From contig NZ_CP082286.1 in assembly GCF_019880245.1 (NCBI RefSeq), positions 124,001 through 188,000 of the forward strand: a stretch of DNA of 64,000 bases, read 5' to 3'. The stretch's first letter is position 1. The number at the start of each line of letters is the position of its first letter. The position numbers and the translations under genes are program-made. The notes under the pieces were generated by a model. That model searched no databases. It was not told the origin of the DNA and saw only the letters and a program-made list of their open reading frames with translations. The DNA comes from Halobaculum roseum. Its GTDB lineage: Archaea; Halobacteriota; Halobacteria; Halobacteriales; Haloferacaceae. Positions 8,460 to 17,375 of the stretch are shown one piece after another.

Positions 8460-8747
8460 ATGAGACGGAGATCCGCCGTCGCCGCGCTCGCGGCGGCGCT
8501 CGCGTTCGCGTCGCTTCCCCGGAGCGTGCTCGCCCATCCGGGCCACCCGGCGGCGACCCCGAGCGGACCGCTCGCCGGGGCATCCCCCACCGGACTCGGG
8601 ATCGGACTCGCGGGGGTGCTGTTGGCCTCGGGGGTGTTACTGCTCGCTCACGAGGGCGTCCTCACCGAGCGTACACGAAGCGCCGGCGTCGGCGTCGGTG
8701 CCGTCCTGACGGTTCTCGGGGCGTTCGTCGCGTTCGTTCACTTCTAA
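8460..8747 (+). CDS. Small membrane protein with signal peptide
   Basis: A 95-residue protein. An N-terminal hydrophobic segment (about 5-24) looks like a cleavable signal ending at VLAHP, then HPGHP, and two transmembrane segments at about 46-65 and 73-94. A TATA-like GTGTTATGC lies about 26 bases before the ATG, which supports this start. It lies between the P19-like and Dyp-like genes but on the opposite strand. No family is recognised; the His-Pro-Gly-His segment at the exported face could bind metal, which is speculation. Confidence 0.6.
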   Translation: MRRRSAVAALAAALAFASLPRSVLAHPGHPAATPSGPLAGASPTGLGIGLAGVLLASGVLLLAHEGVLTERTRSAGVGVGAVLTVLGAFVAFVHF

Positions 8748-8795
8748 CCGGACCCGGTCCGGGATCCGAATCGGATCAGATCGGACCGGAGCGGG

Positions 8796-10124
8796 TCATC
8801 CCTCGTCGCCGGCGGGGGTCGGCAGCGCGCGCAGCGACCGCGGCGGGACGAGGAAGTAGCCGCGGTGGCGCAGGAAGATGTACTCGAGGATGCCGTTGTT
8901 GACGCGCTGGCGGACCGCCGGGGTCGCCTCCGTCGCGTCGACGCCGTTCATCGACCGCCTGACGGTCTCGAACTGGTCGATGGAACGCTGGAGCGACGGG
9001 AAATGCAGGCTCGCGATGTCGTCGTCGGCCGACTCGAAGTGCCGGCGAAGCAGGATCGGGTTCCCGTCGTCGTCGCGGTTGTCGCGGGCGGCCTTCTGCG
9101 CATGGCCGACGCGGCCGTACTCCTTGGCGTCCTCGACCACCGAGTCGAGGAAGCGATCGATCCCCGAGTCGTCGCCGAGGTTCGTTCCGACGCCCTCGAC
9201 GAGGTTCTCGGCGGCGTGGCCCGGCGAGAACATCTCCATCACCTGTTGCTCGAAGTCCTGCTCGCCGTACCAGTCGTCGAGCCGCTGGCGCCAGTTGCCG
9301 ACCGACTTGGTCGTCCCCTCGGCGAACGGCCCCTCGCCGATCGCGACGGAGTCCTCCGTCGCCTGGTTGCCCCGGAACCCCGCGGCGAACCCCATGAACA
9401 GCGGTGCGTCCTCCGGGACGGGGTTCGGGTCGGGAACGCCGGAGAGTTCGTCGGCCTTCTCGTGGGGCATCCCCGGGTCGAAGAAGCCGGTCCGGCGGTC
9501 GTCCAGGTCGAGCGCGTCCGTCAGCGCCGACGGGAACGTCACGCCGTTCGCCTCCTCGCGCTCGCCGAGGAGCGCCTCCTCGGCGGCCAACAACCCGTCC
9601 GGGCGGTCCGACGCGAGGTGGACGAGCACGTCCTGGGTGTCGAACTCCGGGGTCTCGAAGTCCGCCAGCGGCGTCGGCTCCGGGAGCGACACGTCGTCGG
9701 GCACCGCCAGCTCCGCCTCGAAGCGGTCGAGGTACGACGGCGAGTACGCCGCCGAGTGGAGCAGCCCCTCGTGGCTCCAGGCGTACGCCTCGTCGAGCGC
9801 GTCGAGCGCGCCGCGGACGGCCTCCCGCTCCTCCGCTCCGGGGGTACCCTCATCCGGCAGCGAGAGGTACAACAGCGTTTGGTGACGGGGGAGCTGCCAG
9901 TTGCCGGCGTCGTCGGTTCGCACGTAATCGTTCCAGGCGTACTGCCGCTCCGGGTGGGCGTCGGCGCCGTCGCCGGCGGGGATCGGCTCGGCGCCGTCGA
10001 GTCGGTCGACGCAAGCTGCCAGCCCGGCGGCGCCGCCGACGGCGACGGCCGCCTTCAGCGCCTCTCGGCGGGAGAGCCCGTCGAGCGACGGTGCATCGGA
10101 TGCGTCGGCGTCCGCGTCGGTCAT
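8796..10124 (-). CDS. Tat-exported Dyp-type peroxidase-like protein (EfeB-like)
   Basis: A 442-residue protein with a Tat signal (SRREALKAAVAVGGAAG, residues 18-34, with Cys38 as possible lipid attachment). The central and C-terminal parts follow the dye-decolorizing peroxidase layout: the RGNQATEDS and FSPGHAAENLVEGVG regions, and then GHAQKAARDN with an LLRRHFE segment corresponding to the haem side of the family. The canonical GxxDG distal motif is not evident to me, so haem peroxidase activity is uncertain. In bacteria the EfeUOB system combines such a protein with an iron-binding lipoprotein; here the P19-like gene is nearby. A haem/iron-acquisition role is inferred. Confidence 0.65.
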   Translation of the reverse strand: MTDADADASDAPSLDGLSRREALKAAVAVGGAAGLAACVDRLDGAEPIPAGDGADAHPERQYAWNDYVRTDDAGNWQLPRHQTLLYLSLPDEGTPGAEEREAVRGALDALDEAYAWSHEGLLHSAAYSPSYLDRFEAELAVPDDVSLPEPTPLADFETPEFDTQDVLVHLASDRPDGLLAAEEALLGEREEANGVTFPSALTDALDLDDRRTGFFDPGMPHEKADELSGVPDPNPVPEDAPLFMGFAAGFRGNQATEDSVAIGEGPFAEGTTKSVGNWRQRLDDWYGEQDFEQQVMEMFSPGHAAENLVEGVGTNLGDDSGIDRFLDSVVEDAKEYGRVGHAQKAARDNRDDDGNPILLRRHFESADDDIASLHFPSLQRSIDQFETVRRSMNGVDATEATPAVRQRVNNGILEYIFLRHRGYFLVPPRSLRALPTPAGDEG

Positions 10125-10251
10125 ACGCGTCCTAGCGCGCTCCCGGAGAAGGGGATTGTGGTGTGGGCGTCGAACGCGGCCGTGGCGGCATGGTAACGCG
10201 CAGCGACCCCCACCGCACGACGTTCGCCCGCCGACCTCTGCCTGCCGACAT

Positions 10252-10773
10252 TCACTCCCGTCCTCCGGAGACCGTCGAGACCCCGACCCCGGCGAACGCG
10301 CCGACGAGCGCCCAGAGTCCGGAAGCGACGATCCCGAGGACAGTCACGGCCCACATGTCTGGGCCGAAGCTGTCGACCGCGAAGTCCGCCGAGCCCACGA
10401 GTACGATCGGCGACGGAATTGCGCGTCCCTGGACGAGCGCGCCCAGCACCGTCCCGACGTACCGGCCGATCACTCCGGCAGCCAGCGACACGGCTGCGAC
10501 GGCCCGGACCGACGCGGGAGGCGAAAGGTCGCCCCGCCCGACCGCGGCCGCGACGAACGCAAACGGCAGCAGCGCGTGGAGATACTCCCCGAGTCCCCCC
10601 ACGAGGACGGTGAGCGCGATCCCCCTGACCGGGGACCTCACGACGGCGAGTTCGAGCAGTTCGGTCGCGCCGCCGGCGACGCCGGCGGCGACGAACACGG
10701 TCGCGAACAGTGCTGACGACGGAGTCTGCGGTCGGAGCGAGTCGACGGAGGGCACACGGGAAGGGTGTACCAT
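10252..10773 (-). CDS. Membrane protein of unknown function
   Basis: A 173-residue protein with about four hydrophobic segments (roughly 22-42, 54-72, 85-108 and 142-165), rich in Ala, Val and Gly. No charged catalytic residues lie in the membrane parts. The ATG at 10773 gives a short polar N-terminus before the first span. It faces the regulator pair at 10.8-11.7 kb across a 39-bp gap on the same strand, so it may be read from the same promoter. No family is recognised. Confidence 0.6.
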   Translation of the reverse strand: MVHPSRVPSVDSLRPQTPSSALFATVFVAAGVAGGATELLELAVVRSPVRGIALTVLVGGLGEYLHALLPFAFVAAAVGRGDLSPPASVRAVAAVSLAAGVIGRYVGTVLGALVQGRAIPSPIVLVGSADFAVDSFGPDMWAVTVLGIVASGLWALVGAFAGVGVSTVSGGRE

Positions 10774-10812
10774 CCGGACTGAAAAACGGGGCGGCCGCAG
10801 TCCGGTTCGGCG

Positions 10813-11346
10813 CTACTCCAGGAGGGCGTCGACGAGCCGCGTGAACCGGTCGAGCAGCCGGTCGGGGAGCGACGGCTCGATGCGGCGCAGCGATCGGGCG
10901 GTGGCCTCGGGGTCGGTCAGCGCGAGCGTCACCCGGCCCCTGTTGTCGCGGCGCTTCTCGACGACGCCGGCGTCGACGAGGCCGTCGAGGTGGTGTTCGA
11001 GCGTGCTGCGGGCGACGCCGACCGCTTCGGCGACCGCGTCGGGAGGGGCCGGCCCGTCGAGGAGTTCGACGACGGCGTCGCGGGCGGTCTCGCGTCTGAA
11101 CAGCGCGATCCGCCGGCGTTCCAGCGGGTCGAGCGCGGGGTCGAAGTAGTGCGTGCGCCCGGAGACCTCCTCGCCGACGACGCGGTCGGCGCGGGCGAGC
11201 CGCCGGAGGTGGTACTGCGCCTGCCCCGGCGCGAGATCGAGTCGGCGAACCAGCTCGTTGAAGTGGAGCCCGGGGTTGGCGACCACGTAATCGGCGACGC
11301 GCTCGCGGGTGGGGCGCCCGCCCGCCGGCGTCGCGCGGTCGCTCAC
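10813..11346 (-). CDS. Winged helix-turn-helix transcriptional regulator (two HTH domains)
   Basis: A 177-residue DNA-binding protein. The GTG at 11346 overlaps the TGA of the upstream gene (GTGA), and from there the frame reads VSDRATPAGGRPTRERVADY. The first winged helix (about 15-75) contains PGLHFNELVRRLDLAPGQAQ, a pattern typical of haloarchaeal ArsR/MarR-like regulators; the second (about 100-150) contains VAEAVGVARSTLEHHLDGLV. The coupled membrane protein upstream may be the sensor partner. The target is unknown. Confidence 0.85.
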   Translation of the reverse strand: MSDRATPAGGRPTRERVADYVVANPGLHFNELVRRLDLAPGQAQYHLRRLARADRVVGEEVSGRTHYFDPALDPLERRRIALFRRETARDAVVELLDGPAPPDAVAEAVGVARSTLEHHLDGLVDAGVVEKRRDNRGRVTLALTDPEATARSLRRIEPSLPDRLLDRFTRLVDALLE

Positions 11347-11666
11347 GAGGCCGCCTCCGTCCGGATCGTCCGTGCGTAGTACACCGCCGCGACGACGAGG
11401 CCGGCCATGACCACGTCGAGGACGTGTTCGCCGAAGTGGTGCGCCTCCGCGCCGACGAGGCCGAAGGCCGTCGCGCCCCCGAGCCCCGCCCGGAGCGCGA
11501 GGGTGCCGAGCGCGAGCGCCACGAGGAGGTACGACCGCGACCGACGCCTGAGGAACGCCGCGAGGCCGAGCCCGAGCAGCCCGGCGCCGGCGAGCCCGCC
11601 GAGGGCGACGACGAGCGCGTAGACGACGCCGTGGGCGGCGGGCGCGAGGTGAAGTACCGTGTCCAT
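11343..11666 (-). CDS. Small membrane protein coupled to the HTH regulator
   Basis: A 107-residue protein with three hydrophobic segments (about 12-36, 46-68 and 80-98). Its stop overlaps the GTG of the winged-helix regulator by four bases. Such membrane-protein/HTH pairs are common in haloarchaea and are usually read as a signal-sensing pair, though that role is inferred. A histidine pair (HH, about residues 77-78) lies at the start of the third span. The ATG at 11666 was chosen because translation upstream has no hydrophobic character. Confidence 0.65.
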   Translation of the reverse strand: MDTVLHLAPAAHGVVYALVVALGGLAGAGLLGLGLAAFLRRRSRSYLLVALALGTLALRAGLGGATAFGLVGAEAHHFGEHVLDVVMAGLVVAAVYYARTIRTEAAS

Positions 11667-11876
11667 ACACGGGTTCGCTCGCCGAGCGACTTGACCGTTG
11701 CGCGGTCGGTCGCCCCCCGACCGGCTAGCCGCTGAACGGGGAACCGTAACGGGACAACGGAGACGGGAGAACGGCGACGGGCGGACGACGGGCGGAAGAC
11801 GACCGGAGAGCGACGGCTGGCGGCCGGCGACGAGAGAACGATACGTTGAACACTGACGCGACCGCGCGATTCGAGA

Positions 11877-13499
11877 GTGAACCTCCGCGTCGAGTACCGG
11901 GCGAGCCTGAGCCTCGTCGGCACCGTCGTGCGCTACCTCTCGGTGCCGCTTGTGGCGCCGCTTCTCGTCTCGGTGTACTACGGCGAGTCGGTCGCTCCCT
12001 TCCTCGTCACCATCGCGCTCGCGCTGGCGGTCGGCACCGGACTCGAACGCCTCGATCCCGAGCCCGATCTGGGCGCCCGCGAGGGGTTCCTGATGGTCGC
12101 GACCACGTGGCTGGCGGTCGGGCTCGTCGGAGCCGTCCCGTATCTGATCGAGGCCCACGGGATCCCCGGGATCGTTGCCCCGCTCGCGCCGGCATCGACA
12201 CTCGCGAACCCCGTGAACGCCCTGTTCGAGTCGATGTCCGGCTTCACGACGACGGGCGCGACCGTCCTCGGCGACATCTCCTTCGACACCCACGGCCGCG
12301 GGATCATGCTGTGGCGCCAGCTCACCCAGTGGCTCGGCGGGATGGGGATCGTCGTCCTCGCGGTCGCGATCCTCCCCGAGCTCTCCGTCGGCGGCGCCCA
12401 GCTCATGGACGCCGAGGCGCCCGGCCCGGGCATCGAGAAGCTCACGCCGCGGATCGCCGAGACCGCCCGCGTGCTGTGGGGCGTCTACGCAGGCATCACG
12501 GCCCTCGAGATCGTCCTCCTGTACGGGATGCACCTCGCCGGGCCGGCGCTCGGGATGCCGGGGCTCGCCCCGAACATGACGCTGTACAACGCCGTCGCTC
12601 ACGGCCTGACGACGATGCCGACCGGCGGGTTCTCGCCGGAGGCGCGCTCGATCGAGGCGTTCTCCGCGGCCGTGCAGTGGGTCATCATTCCGTTCATGGT
12701 CGCCGCCGGGATCAACTTCGCGCTGTTCTGGGGCGTCGTCACGGGCGACCCGAGACGGATGCTCCGGGACGTGGAGTTCCGGACGTTCATCGGGGCGATG
12801 GGCGTGATCGCCGCACTGGTGACGGGGTTGCTGTTCGCCGGGGCGTTCGTCGCCGCCGCCCCGGCCGGCGAGACGTACGACGCCGCCTACCTTTCCGCGG
12901 TTACGGGCGCCATCTCCGGGAGCATCGAGCCCTCGCTTCGGCACGCGGCGTTCCAGACGGTCTCGATCGTCACGACGACCGGGTACGCGAGCATGGACTT
13001 CAACACCTGGTCCGCGCCGGCGCAGTACACGCTGCTTTTCGCTATGTTCATCGGCGGCTCCGCCGGCTCGACCGGCGGGGGGATCAAGGTGATCCGGTGG
13101 GTGGTCATCCTGAAGTCGCTCCGGCGGGAGCTGTTCACGACGGCCCACCCCGACGCAGTCCGGCCGGTCAGGCTCAACGGCCGCGCGCTCGACGAGCGTG
13201 GTGTCCGCGGCATCTTCGCGTTCACCCTGCTGTATCTCGTGTTGTTCCTGGTCTCGACGCTGGTGTTGTTCCTCGACGGCACTCGCCTCCCGGAGACCGT
13301 CTCGGTCCTCGAAACGATGAGCGCGGTCGCGGCCACCCTCGGGAACGTCGGCCCCGGGTTCGGGGTCGTCGGGCCGATGGGGAGCTACCTCGGGTTCACG
13401 GACGCGAGCAGACTCTACATGGTGTTTCTGATGTGGATCGGCCGGCTGGAGATCATCCCGGTCCTCGTGTGTCTCACGCCCGAATACTGGCGGCGGTGA
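11877..13499 (+). CDS. trkH: TrkH-family potassium channel subunit
   Basis: A 540-residue membrane protein, the K+-conducting subunit of the Trk/Ktr superfamily. Four pore loops with the expected glycine filters can be read: SGFTTTGAT, GLTTMPTGGF, IVTTTGYAS and ATLGNVGPGF. The conserved cytoplasmic RPVRLNG segment lies near residue 420. GTG at 11877 is the start (MNLRVEYRASLSLVG). It ends 32 bases before the convergent gatA stop. It probably pairs with TrkA at 5.8-7.2 kb. Confidence 0.93.
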   Translation: MNLRVEYRASLSLVGTVVRYLSVPLVAPLLVSVYYGESVAPFLVTIALALAVGTGLERLDPEPDLGAREGFLMVATTWLAVGLVGAVPYLIEAHGIPGIVAPLAPASTLANPVNALFESMSGFTTTGATVLGDISFDTHGRGIMLWRQLTQWLGGMGIVVLAVAILPELSVGGAQLMDAEAPGPGIEKLTPRIAETARVLWGVYAGITALEIVLLYGMHLAGPALGMPGLAPNMTLYNAVAHGLTTMPTGGFSPEARSIEAFSAAVQWVIIPFMVAAGINFALFWGVVTGDPRRMLRDVEFRTFIGAMGVIAALVTGLLFAGAFVAAAPAGETYDAAYLSAVTGAISGSIEPSLRHAAFQTVSIVTTTGYASMDFNTWSAPAQYTLLFAMFIGGSAGSTGGGIKVIRWVVILKSLRRELFTTAHPDAVRPVRLNGRALDERGVRGIFAFTLLYLVLFLVSTLVLFLDGTRLPETVSVLETMSAVAATLGNVGPGFGVVGPMGSYLGFTDASRLYMVFLMWIGRLEIIPVLVCLTPEYWRR

Positions 13500-13530
13500 G
13501 TCGGGAGGAAGGGGCAGGGGGTCGCGCCGT

Positions 13531-14889
13531 CTACTTCTCGACGGCGCTGCCGGCGCGGATGACCGCCTCCTCGCCGAAGGCGGGGCCGACGAACTGCATC
13601 CCGACGGGGAGGCCGTCGGCCTCGCCCGCCGGCACCGAGATGGCCGGGAGGTTCGCGAGGTTCACCGGCACGGTGTTGGCGTCCATGAGGTACAGCGAGA
13701 GCGGGTCGTCGAGGCTCTCGCCGCGCTTCGGGGGGAGCACGGGCATCGTCGGCGTCGCCAGCACGTCCGCCTCCGAGAGCGCCTCGTCGAAGTCGCGCTT
13801 CACCCACGCTCGGGCGTCCTGCGCCTTCTTGTAGTACTTGTCGTGATAGCCCGCCGAGAGGGCGTACGTCCCGAGCAGGATCCGCCGTTTCACCTCGTCG
13901 CCGAAGCCCTCCTCGCGGGAGCTGGCGAACGACTCGTTCCAGTTGCCCTCGCCGCCGTCGACGCCGTAGCGGACGCCGTCGAAGCGCGCGAGGTTCGAGG
14001 ACGCCTCCGACATCGCGATGACGTAGTACGCCTGCACCGCGTGCTCGACGGAGGGGAGCGACACCTCGACGGTCTCGACGCCCTTCGCCTCCAAGTCCGC
14101 GAGCGCGTCCTCGAACACCGCGACGACCTCGTCGTCGGCACCCTCGACCAGCTCGGTCGGGACGCCGACGGTCATGCCGTCGACGTCGCCGTCGGCCGCG
14201 GCGGCGTACTCGGTCGCGTCGGCGGGGTGGGTGTCGTCCGGAACGCCGGGCGCGTCGGCCGCGCCGCCCTCGGCGGCGTCGTAGCGCGTCGTCGCGTCGC
14301 GTTCGTCGGGGCCGGCGATCGCGTCCAGCAGCGCGGCCGCGTCCTCGACGGTGCGGGCGAAGGGGCCGATCTGCTCCAGCGAGTTGGCGTACGCGACGAG
14401 TCCGTACCGCGAGACGAGCCCGTACGTCGGCTTGATCCCGACCACGCCGCAGAACGCGGCGGGGTTGCGAACGGAGCCGCCCGTGTCGGAGCCGAGCGCC
14501 AGATCCGCCTCGCCGGCGGCGACGGCGGCCGCCGAGCCGCCCGAGGAGCCGCCCGGGACGTGCTCGGGGTCGACGGGGTTCTTCGTCGGTCCGAACGCCG
14601 AGGTCTCGGTGGTGCCACCCATGCCGAACTCGTCCATGTTCGTCTTGCCGACGATCGTCGCGCCGGCCTCCCGGAGGCGTTCGACGACCGTCGCGTCGTA
14701 CGGCGGCACGTACTCATCGAGCATCGCCGAGCCGCAGGTCGTGCGGATCCCCTCGGTGGAGATGTTGTCCTTCACCGCGACCGTCCTGCCCGCGAGCGGC
14801 CCGTCGGCGTCGCCATCGACGGTCACGCGGGTGACGAACGCGTTCAGCCCGTCGGCCGCCTCGCCGTCGGGGGCGTCGTCGGCGCTCAT
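13531..14889 (-). CDS. gatA: Asp/Glu-tRNA amidotransferase subunit A
   Basis: A 452-residue amidase-signature enzyme that releases ammonia from glutamine for transamidation of mischarged Asp-tRNA(Asn)/Glu-tRNA(Gln). The catalytic triad can be placed: Lys40 in TVAVKDNI, the cis-Ser at 115/116 in GGSSGGSAAA, and the nucleophile Ser139 in SDTGGSV. Length fits the family. The ATG at 14889 overlaps the stop of gatC (ATGA), so the pair is co-translated. gatB is not in the window. An Asp/Ala-rich insertion near 205-240 carries many acidic residues. Confidence 0.95.
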   Translation of the reverse strand: MSADDAPDGEAADGLNAFVTRVTVDGDADGPLAGRTVAVKDNISTEGIRTTCGSAMLDEYVPPYDATVVERLREAGATIVGKTNMDEFGMGGTTETSAFGPTKNPVDPEHVPGGSSGGSAAAVAAGEADLALGSDTGGSVRNPAAFCGVVGIKPTYGLVSRYGLVAYANSLEQIGPFARTVEDAAALLDAIAGPDERDATTRYDAAEGGAADAPGVPDDTHPADATEYAAAADGDVDGMTVGVPTELVEGADDEVVAVFEDALADLEAKGVETVEVSLPSVEHAVQAYYVIAMSEASSNLARFDGVRYGVDGGEGNWNESFASSREEGFGDEVKRRILLGTYALSAGYHDKYYKKAQDARAWVKRDFDEALSEADVLATPTMPVLPPKRGESLDDPLSLYLMDANTVPVNLANLPAISVPAGEADGLPVGMQFVGPAFGEEAVIRAGSAVEK

Positions 14890-15197
14890 GAGACCTTCGG
14901 GCCCTTGAAGAAGCCCGCCTCCGAGTCGGGCGCGTTCGCCAGCGCCTCCTCTTGGGTGAGGCCGTCGCGCACCTCGTCGGCGCGCATCACGTTCACCAGG
15001 TCGGGCTCGTCCTCGACCTCGGGCACCTCGTCGAGCGCCGCGAAGTAGTCGAGCACGTCCGCGAACTGCTCGGCGAACGCCGCTGCCTCCTCGTCGTCGA
15101 GGTCGACCCGGGCGAGGTCGGCGACGTGGCGGACCTCGTCTGGGTCGACGGCGTCCGCGTCGGCGGCCGACGCGTCGCCCTCGTCCGTCGCTGTCAT
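14886..15197 (-). CDS. gatC: Asp/Glu-tRNA amidotransferase subunit C
   Basis: A 103-residue stabilising subunit of the GatCAB complex. The family signature is present: DPDEVRHVADLARVDLDDEE near 19-38 and the AANAP-like LANAPDSEAGFFKGPKV at the C-terminus, which threads around GatA. The N-terminal 18 residues are acidic. A TATA-like CCTTACTC (minus strand, about 15222-15230) lies 25-33 bases before the ATG, so gatCA probably has its own leaderless promoter here. Confidence 0.95.
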   Translation of the reverse strand: MTATDEGDASAADADAVDPDEVRHVADLARVDLDDEEAAAFAEQFADVLDYFAALDEVPEVEDEPDLVNVMRADEVRDGLTQEEALANAPDSEAGFFKGPKVS

Positions 15198-15612
15198 GTG
15201 CGATGGGTGCCGCGGACCGCGAGTAAGGGTTTCGATACCCCCGACCCACGGCCCTCGCGGGGGCGGTTCGCTCGCGGCAACGCGGGTCCCTCACGGCGGC
15301 GGGGACCTCGACGGCGGCGCGGTTACTTCACGTGATCCGGCTCGCCTCGGGCGGTCCCGACACCCCGCGGCTTCTCGGGGGCGAACGTCCTGCTCGGGGA
15401 CTACTCAACCCCGTCAATATCATAACGCTTAGGAGGCTTAGCGCGCCGTTCGTCGCGACCGGACCGCGTCGAACCGCCCCGTCGCGGTCGGGTAGATTTT
15501 GTCGATGACCCGGCGCAGTCAGCCAGCAGGTATAAGTGACTTGCGGACCTGTACTGGATACAGCGAATCAGGCAGAGAGACGCCTCTCTGGCTTTCGTTC
15601 CCCAACCCTACA
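15198..15612. other. Divergent intergenic region between gatC and tfb
   Basis: A 415-bp region without a gene. It holds the gatC promoter on the left and the tfb promoter on the right, and between them a more AT-rich stretch (about 15405-15430, CAATATCATAACGCTTAGG) with a direct repeat GCTTAG. No tRNA or conserved RNA was recognised apart from the tfb leader hairpin described separately. Confidence 0.5.
15531..15590 (+). promoter_or_regulatory. tfb promoter and 5' leader hairpin
   Basis: A TATA-like TATAAGTG at 15531-15538 lies 75-82 bases before the tfb ATG, giving a leader of about 50 nt, which is long for this organism. The leader contains a perfect 7-bp hairpin, CAGAGAG (15573-15579), loop ACGC, CTCTCTG (15584-15590), ending 22 bases before the ATG. 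The stem is seen directly; a regulatory role is inferred. Confidence 0.45.
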
Positions 15613-16602
15613 ATGAGTGAGAACGTCCGAAGTTACACGGACGACCGATCGAGTACGGCCACCGTCGACGAGGACGAGTCGGCGTCCGAGTCGGAGGGAG
15701 AACAGCTCGAGTGTCCCGAATGCGGCGGCGACCTCGTGAACGACACCGAGCGCGGCGAGACGGTGTGTCGCGACTGCGGTCTCGTCGTCGAGGAGGACGA
15801 GATCGACCACGGGCCGGAGTGGCGCGCGTTCGACTCCAAGGAGAAGGACGAGAAGTCCCGCGTCGGCGCCCCGACGACGAACATGATGCACGACAAGGGG
15901 CTGTCGACCAACATCGGCTGGCAGGACAAGGACGCCTACGGCAACCAGCTGTCGGGCCGCCAGCGCGAGAAGATGCAGCGCCTGCGCACCTGGAACGAGC
16001 GCTTCCGCACGCGCGACTCCAAGGAACGGAACCTCAAGCAGGCGCTCGGGGAGATCGACCGTATGGCGAGCGCGCTCGGCCTCCCGGACAACGTCCGCGA
16101 GACCGCCTCGGTCATCTACCGCCGCGCGCTCGACGAGGATCTCCTCCCTGGCCGTTCCATCGAGGGCGTCGCCACCGCGAGCCTCTATGCGGCTGCTCGA
16201 CAGGCCGGGACGCCCCGCAGCCTCGACGAGATCACGAACGTCTCGCGGGTCGAGAAGGACGAGATCGCCCGGACGTATCGCTACGTCGTCCGCGAACTGA
16301 AGCTGGAGATCCAGCCGGCCGACCCCGAGAGCTACGTCCCGCGGTTCGCATCCGACCTGGACCTGTCCGACGAGTCCGAACGTCGCGCCCGCCAGCTCCT
16401 CCAGACGGCCAAACAGGAGGGCGTCCACTCGGGCAAGTCGCCGGTGGGACTCGCCGCCGCGGCCGTCTACGCCGCCTCGCTGCTCACCAACGAGAAGGTG
16501 ACCCAAAGCGAGGTGAGCGAGGTGGCGAACATCTCGGAGGTCACCATCCGGAACCGGTACCACGAGCTGCTGGAAGCCGAGGAACAGGTCCAGCTCGGCT
16601 GA
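15613..16602 (+). CDS. tfb: Transcription initiation factor IIB (TFB)
   Basis: A 329-residue general transcription factor that bridges TBP-bound TATA boxes and RNA polymerase. The zinc ribbon (CPEC at 34-37, CRDC at about 53-56) is followed by the B-reader/linker containing WRAFDSKEKDEKSRVG, and two cyclin repeats (about 130-220 and 230-320) with the expected SIEGVATASLYAAAR and SPVGLAAAAVYAAS helices. The ATG at 15613 is used although the frame stays open upstream, because the upstream codons lie in the leader. Haloarchaea carry several tfb paralogues; which one this is cannot be told here. Confidence 0.96.
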   Translation: MSENVRSYTDDRSSTATVDEDESASESEGEQLECPECGGDLVNDTERGETVCRDCGLVVEEDEIDHGPEWRAFDSKEKDEKSRVGAPTTNMMHDKGLSTNIGWQDKDAYGNQLSGRQREKMQRLRTWNERFRTRDSKERNLKQALGEIDRMASALGLPDNVRETASVIYRRALDEDLLPGRSIEGVATASLYAAARQAGTPRSLDEITNVSRVEKDEIARTYRYVVRELKLEIQPADPESYVPRFASDLDLSDESERRARQLLQTAKQEGVHSGKSPVGLAAAAVYAASLLTNEKVTQSEVSEVANISEVTIRNRYHELLEAEEQVQLG

Positions 16603-16680
16603 TTCTGACGGATCTCTCGTCGCCCCCGAACGCGCTCGCGCTTTCGTAACGCCGAAGCCACCCACCCGCCAGCCACGGGT

Positions 16681-17163
16681 ATGGAGACGACGCGCCACTT
16701 CACCGCGACGGTCTATCTCGTCCACGACGGCGCGACCGCGCTGCACGTACACCCGAAGCTCGGGATCCGCATCCCGCCGGGCGGCCACGTCGACCGCGAC
16801 GAACTCCCACACGAGGCGGGGCTGCGCGAGGCGCGCGAGGAGACCGGCCTCGATCCGACGCTCGTGGACGACACCCCCGATATCGGGGCTCCCGCCGGCG
16901 AGACGCTCCCGGCGCCCCGGCACACGATGCTGTACGACATCAACGTCCACGACGACGGAACCGTCGGCCACCAGCACATCGACTCGATCTACTTCGCCGC
17001 CGTCGACGGCCGCCGGATCGATCCGAACGGCGACGACGAGGTCTGCGCCGACGCCTGGGCGTGGTACACCCCCCAGGACCTCCGCGAGAGCGACATCGAC
17101 AGCGACACCACCCGGATCGGAATCGAGGCCATCGAGACCGTCGCCGCCGCGAGCGAGGAGTAG
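16681..17163 (+). CDS. Nudix hydrolase
   Basis: A 160-residue hydrolase of nucleoside-diphosphate-linked substrates. The Nudix box starts at Gly35 (GGHVDRDE) and continues with REAREETG (residues 49-56), matching GX5EX7REXXEEXG with the metal-binding glutamates at 53-54. The N-terminal HFTATVYLV strand and a short C-terminal WYTPQDLRES segment complete the fold. The substrate cannot be predicted. It follows tfb by 78 bp on the same strand. Confidence 0.88.
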   Translation: METTRHFTATVYLVHDGATALHVHPKLGIRIPPGGHVDRDELPHEAGLREAREETGLDPTLVDDTPDIGAPAGETLPAPRHTMLYDINVHDDGTVGHQHIDSIYFAAVDGRRIDPNGDDEVCADAWAWYTPQDLRESDIDSDTTRIGIEAIETVAAASEE

Positions 17164-17375
17164 CGAACGGAAGTCGGTGTGGGCGATCGCCGCCGTCGGT
17201 CCGCGGCGCGACCGTACCGGTGTCGCCGCGAACCTTCTTCGGGGAAGCCGGGACCACGGCCGCCATCGAGTGACCCAAGACGGGCGGCGCACAGCGGGTG
17301 CGCGACACCGCGTCGCCCGGCGGTGGCCCGCGAGGCCGTGTCGACTGTCAGCCATCGATCGACGGCGAGCGGCGC

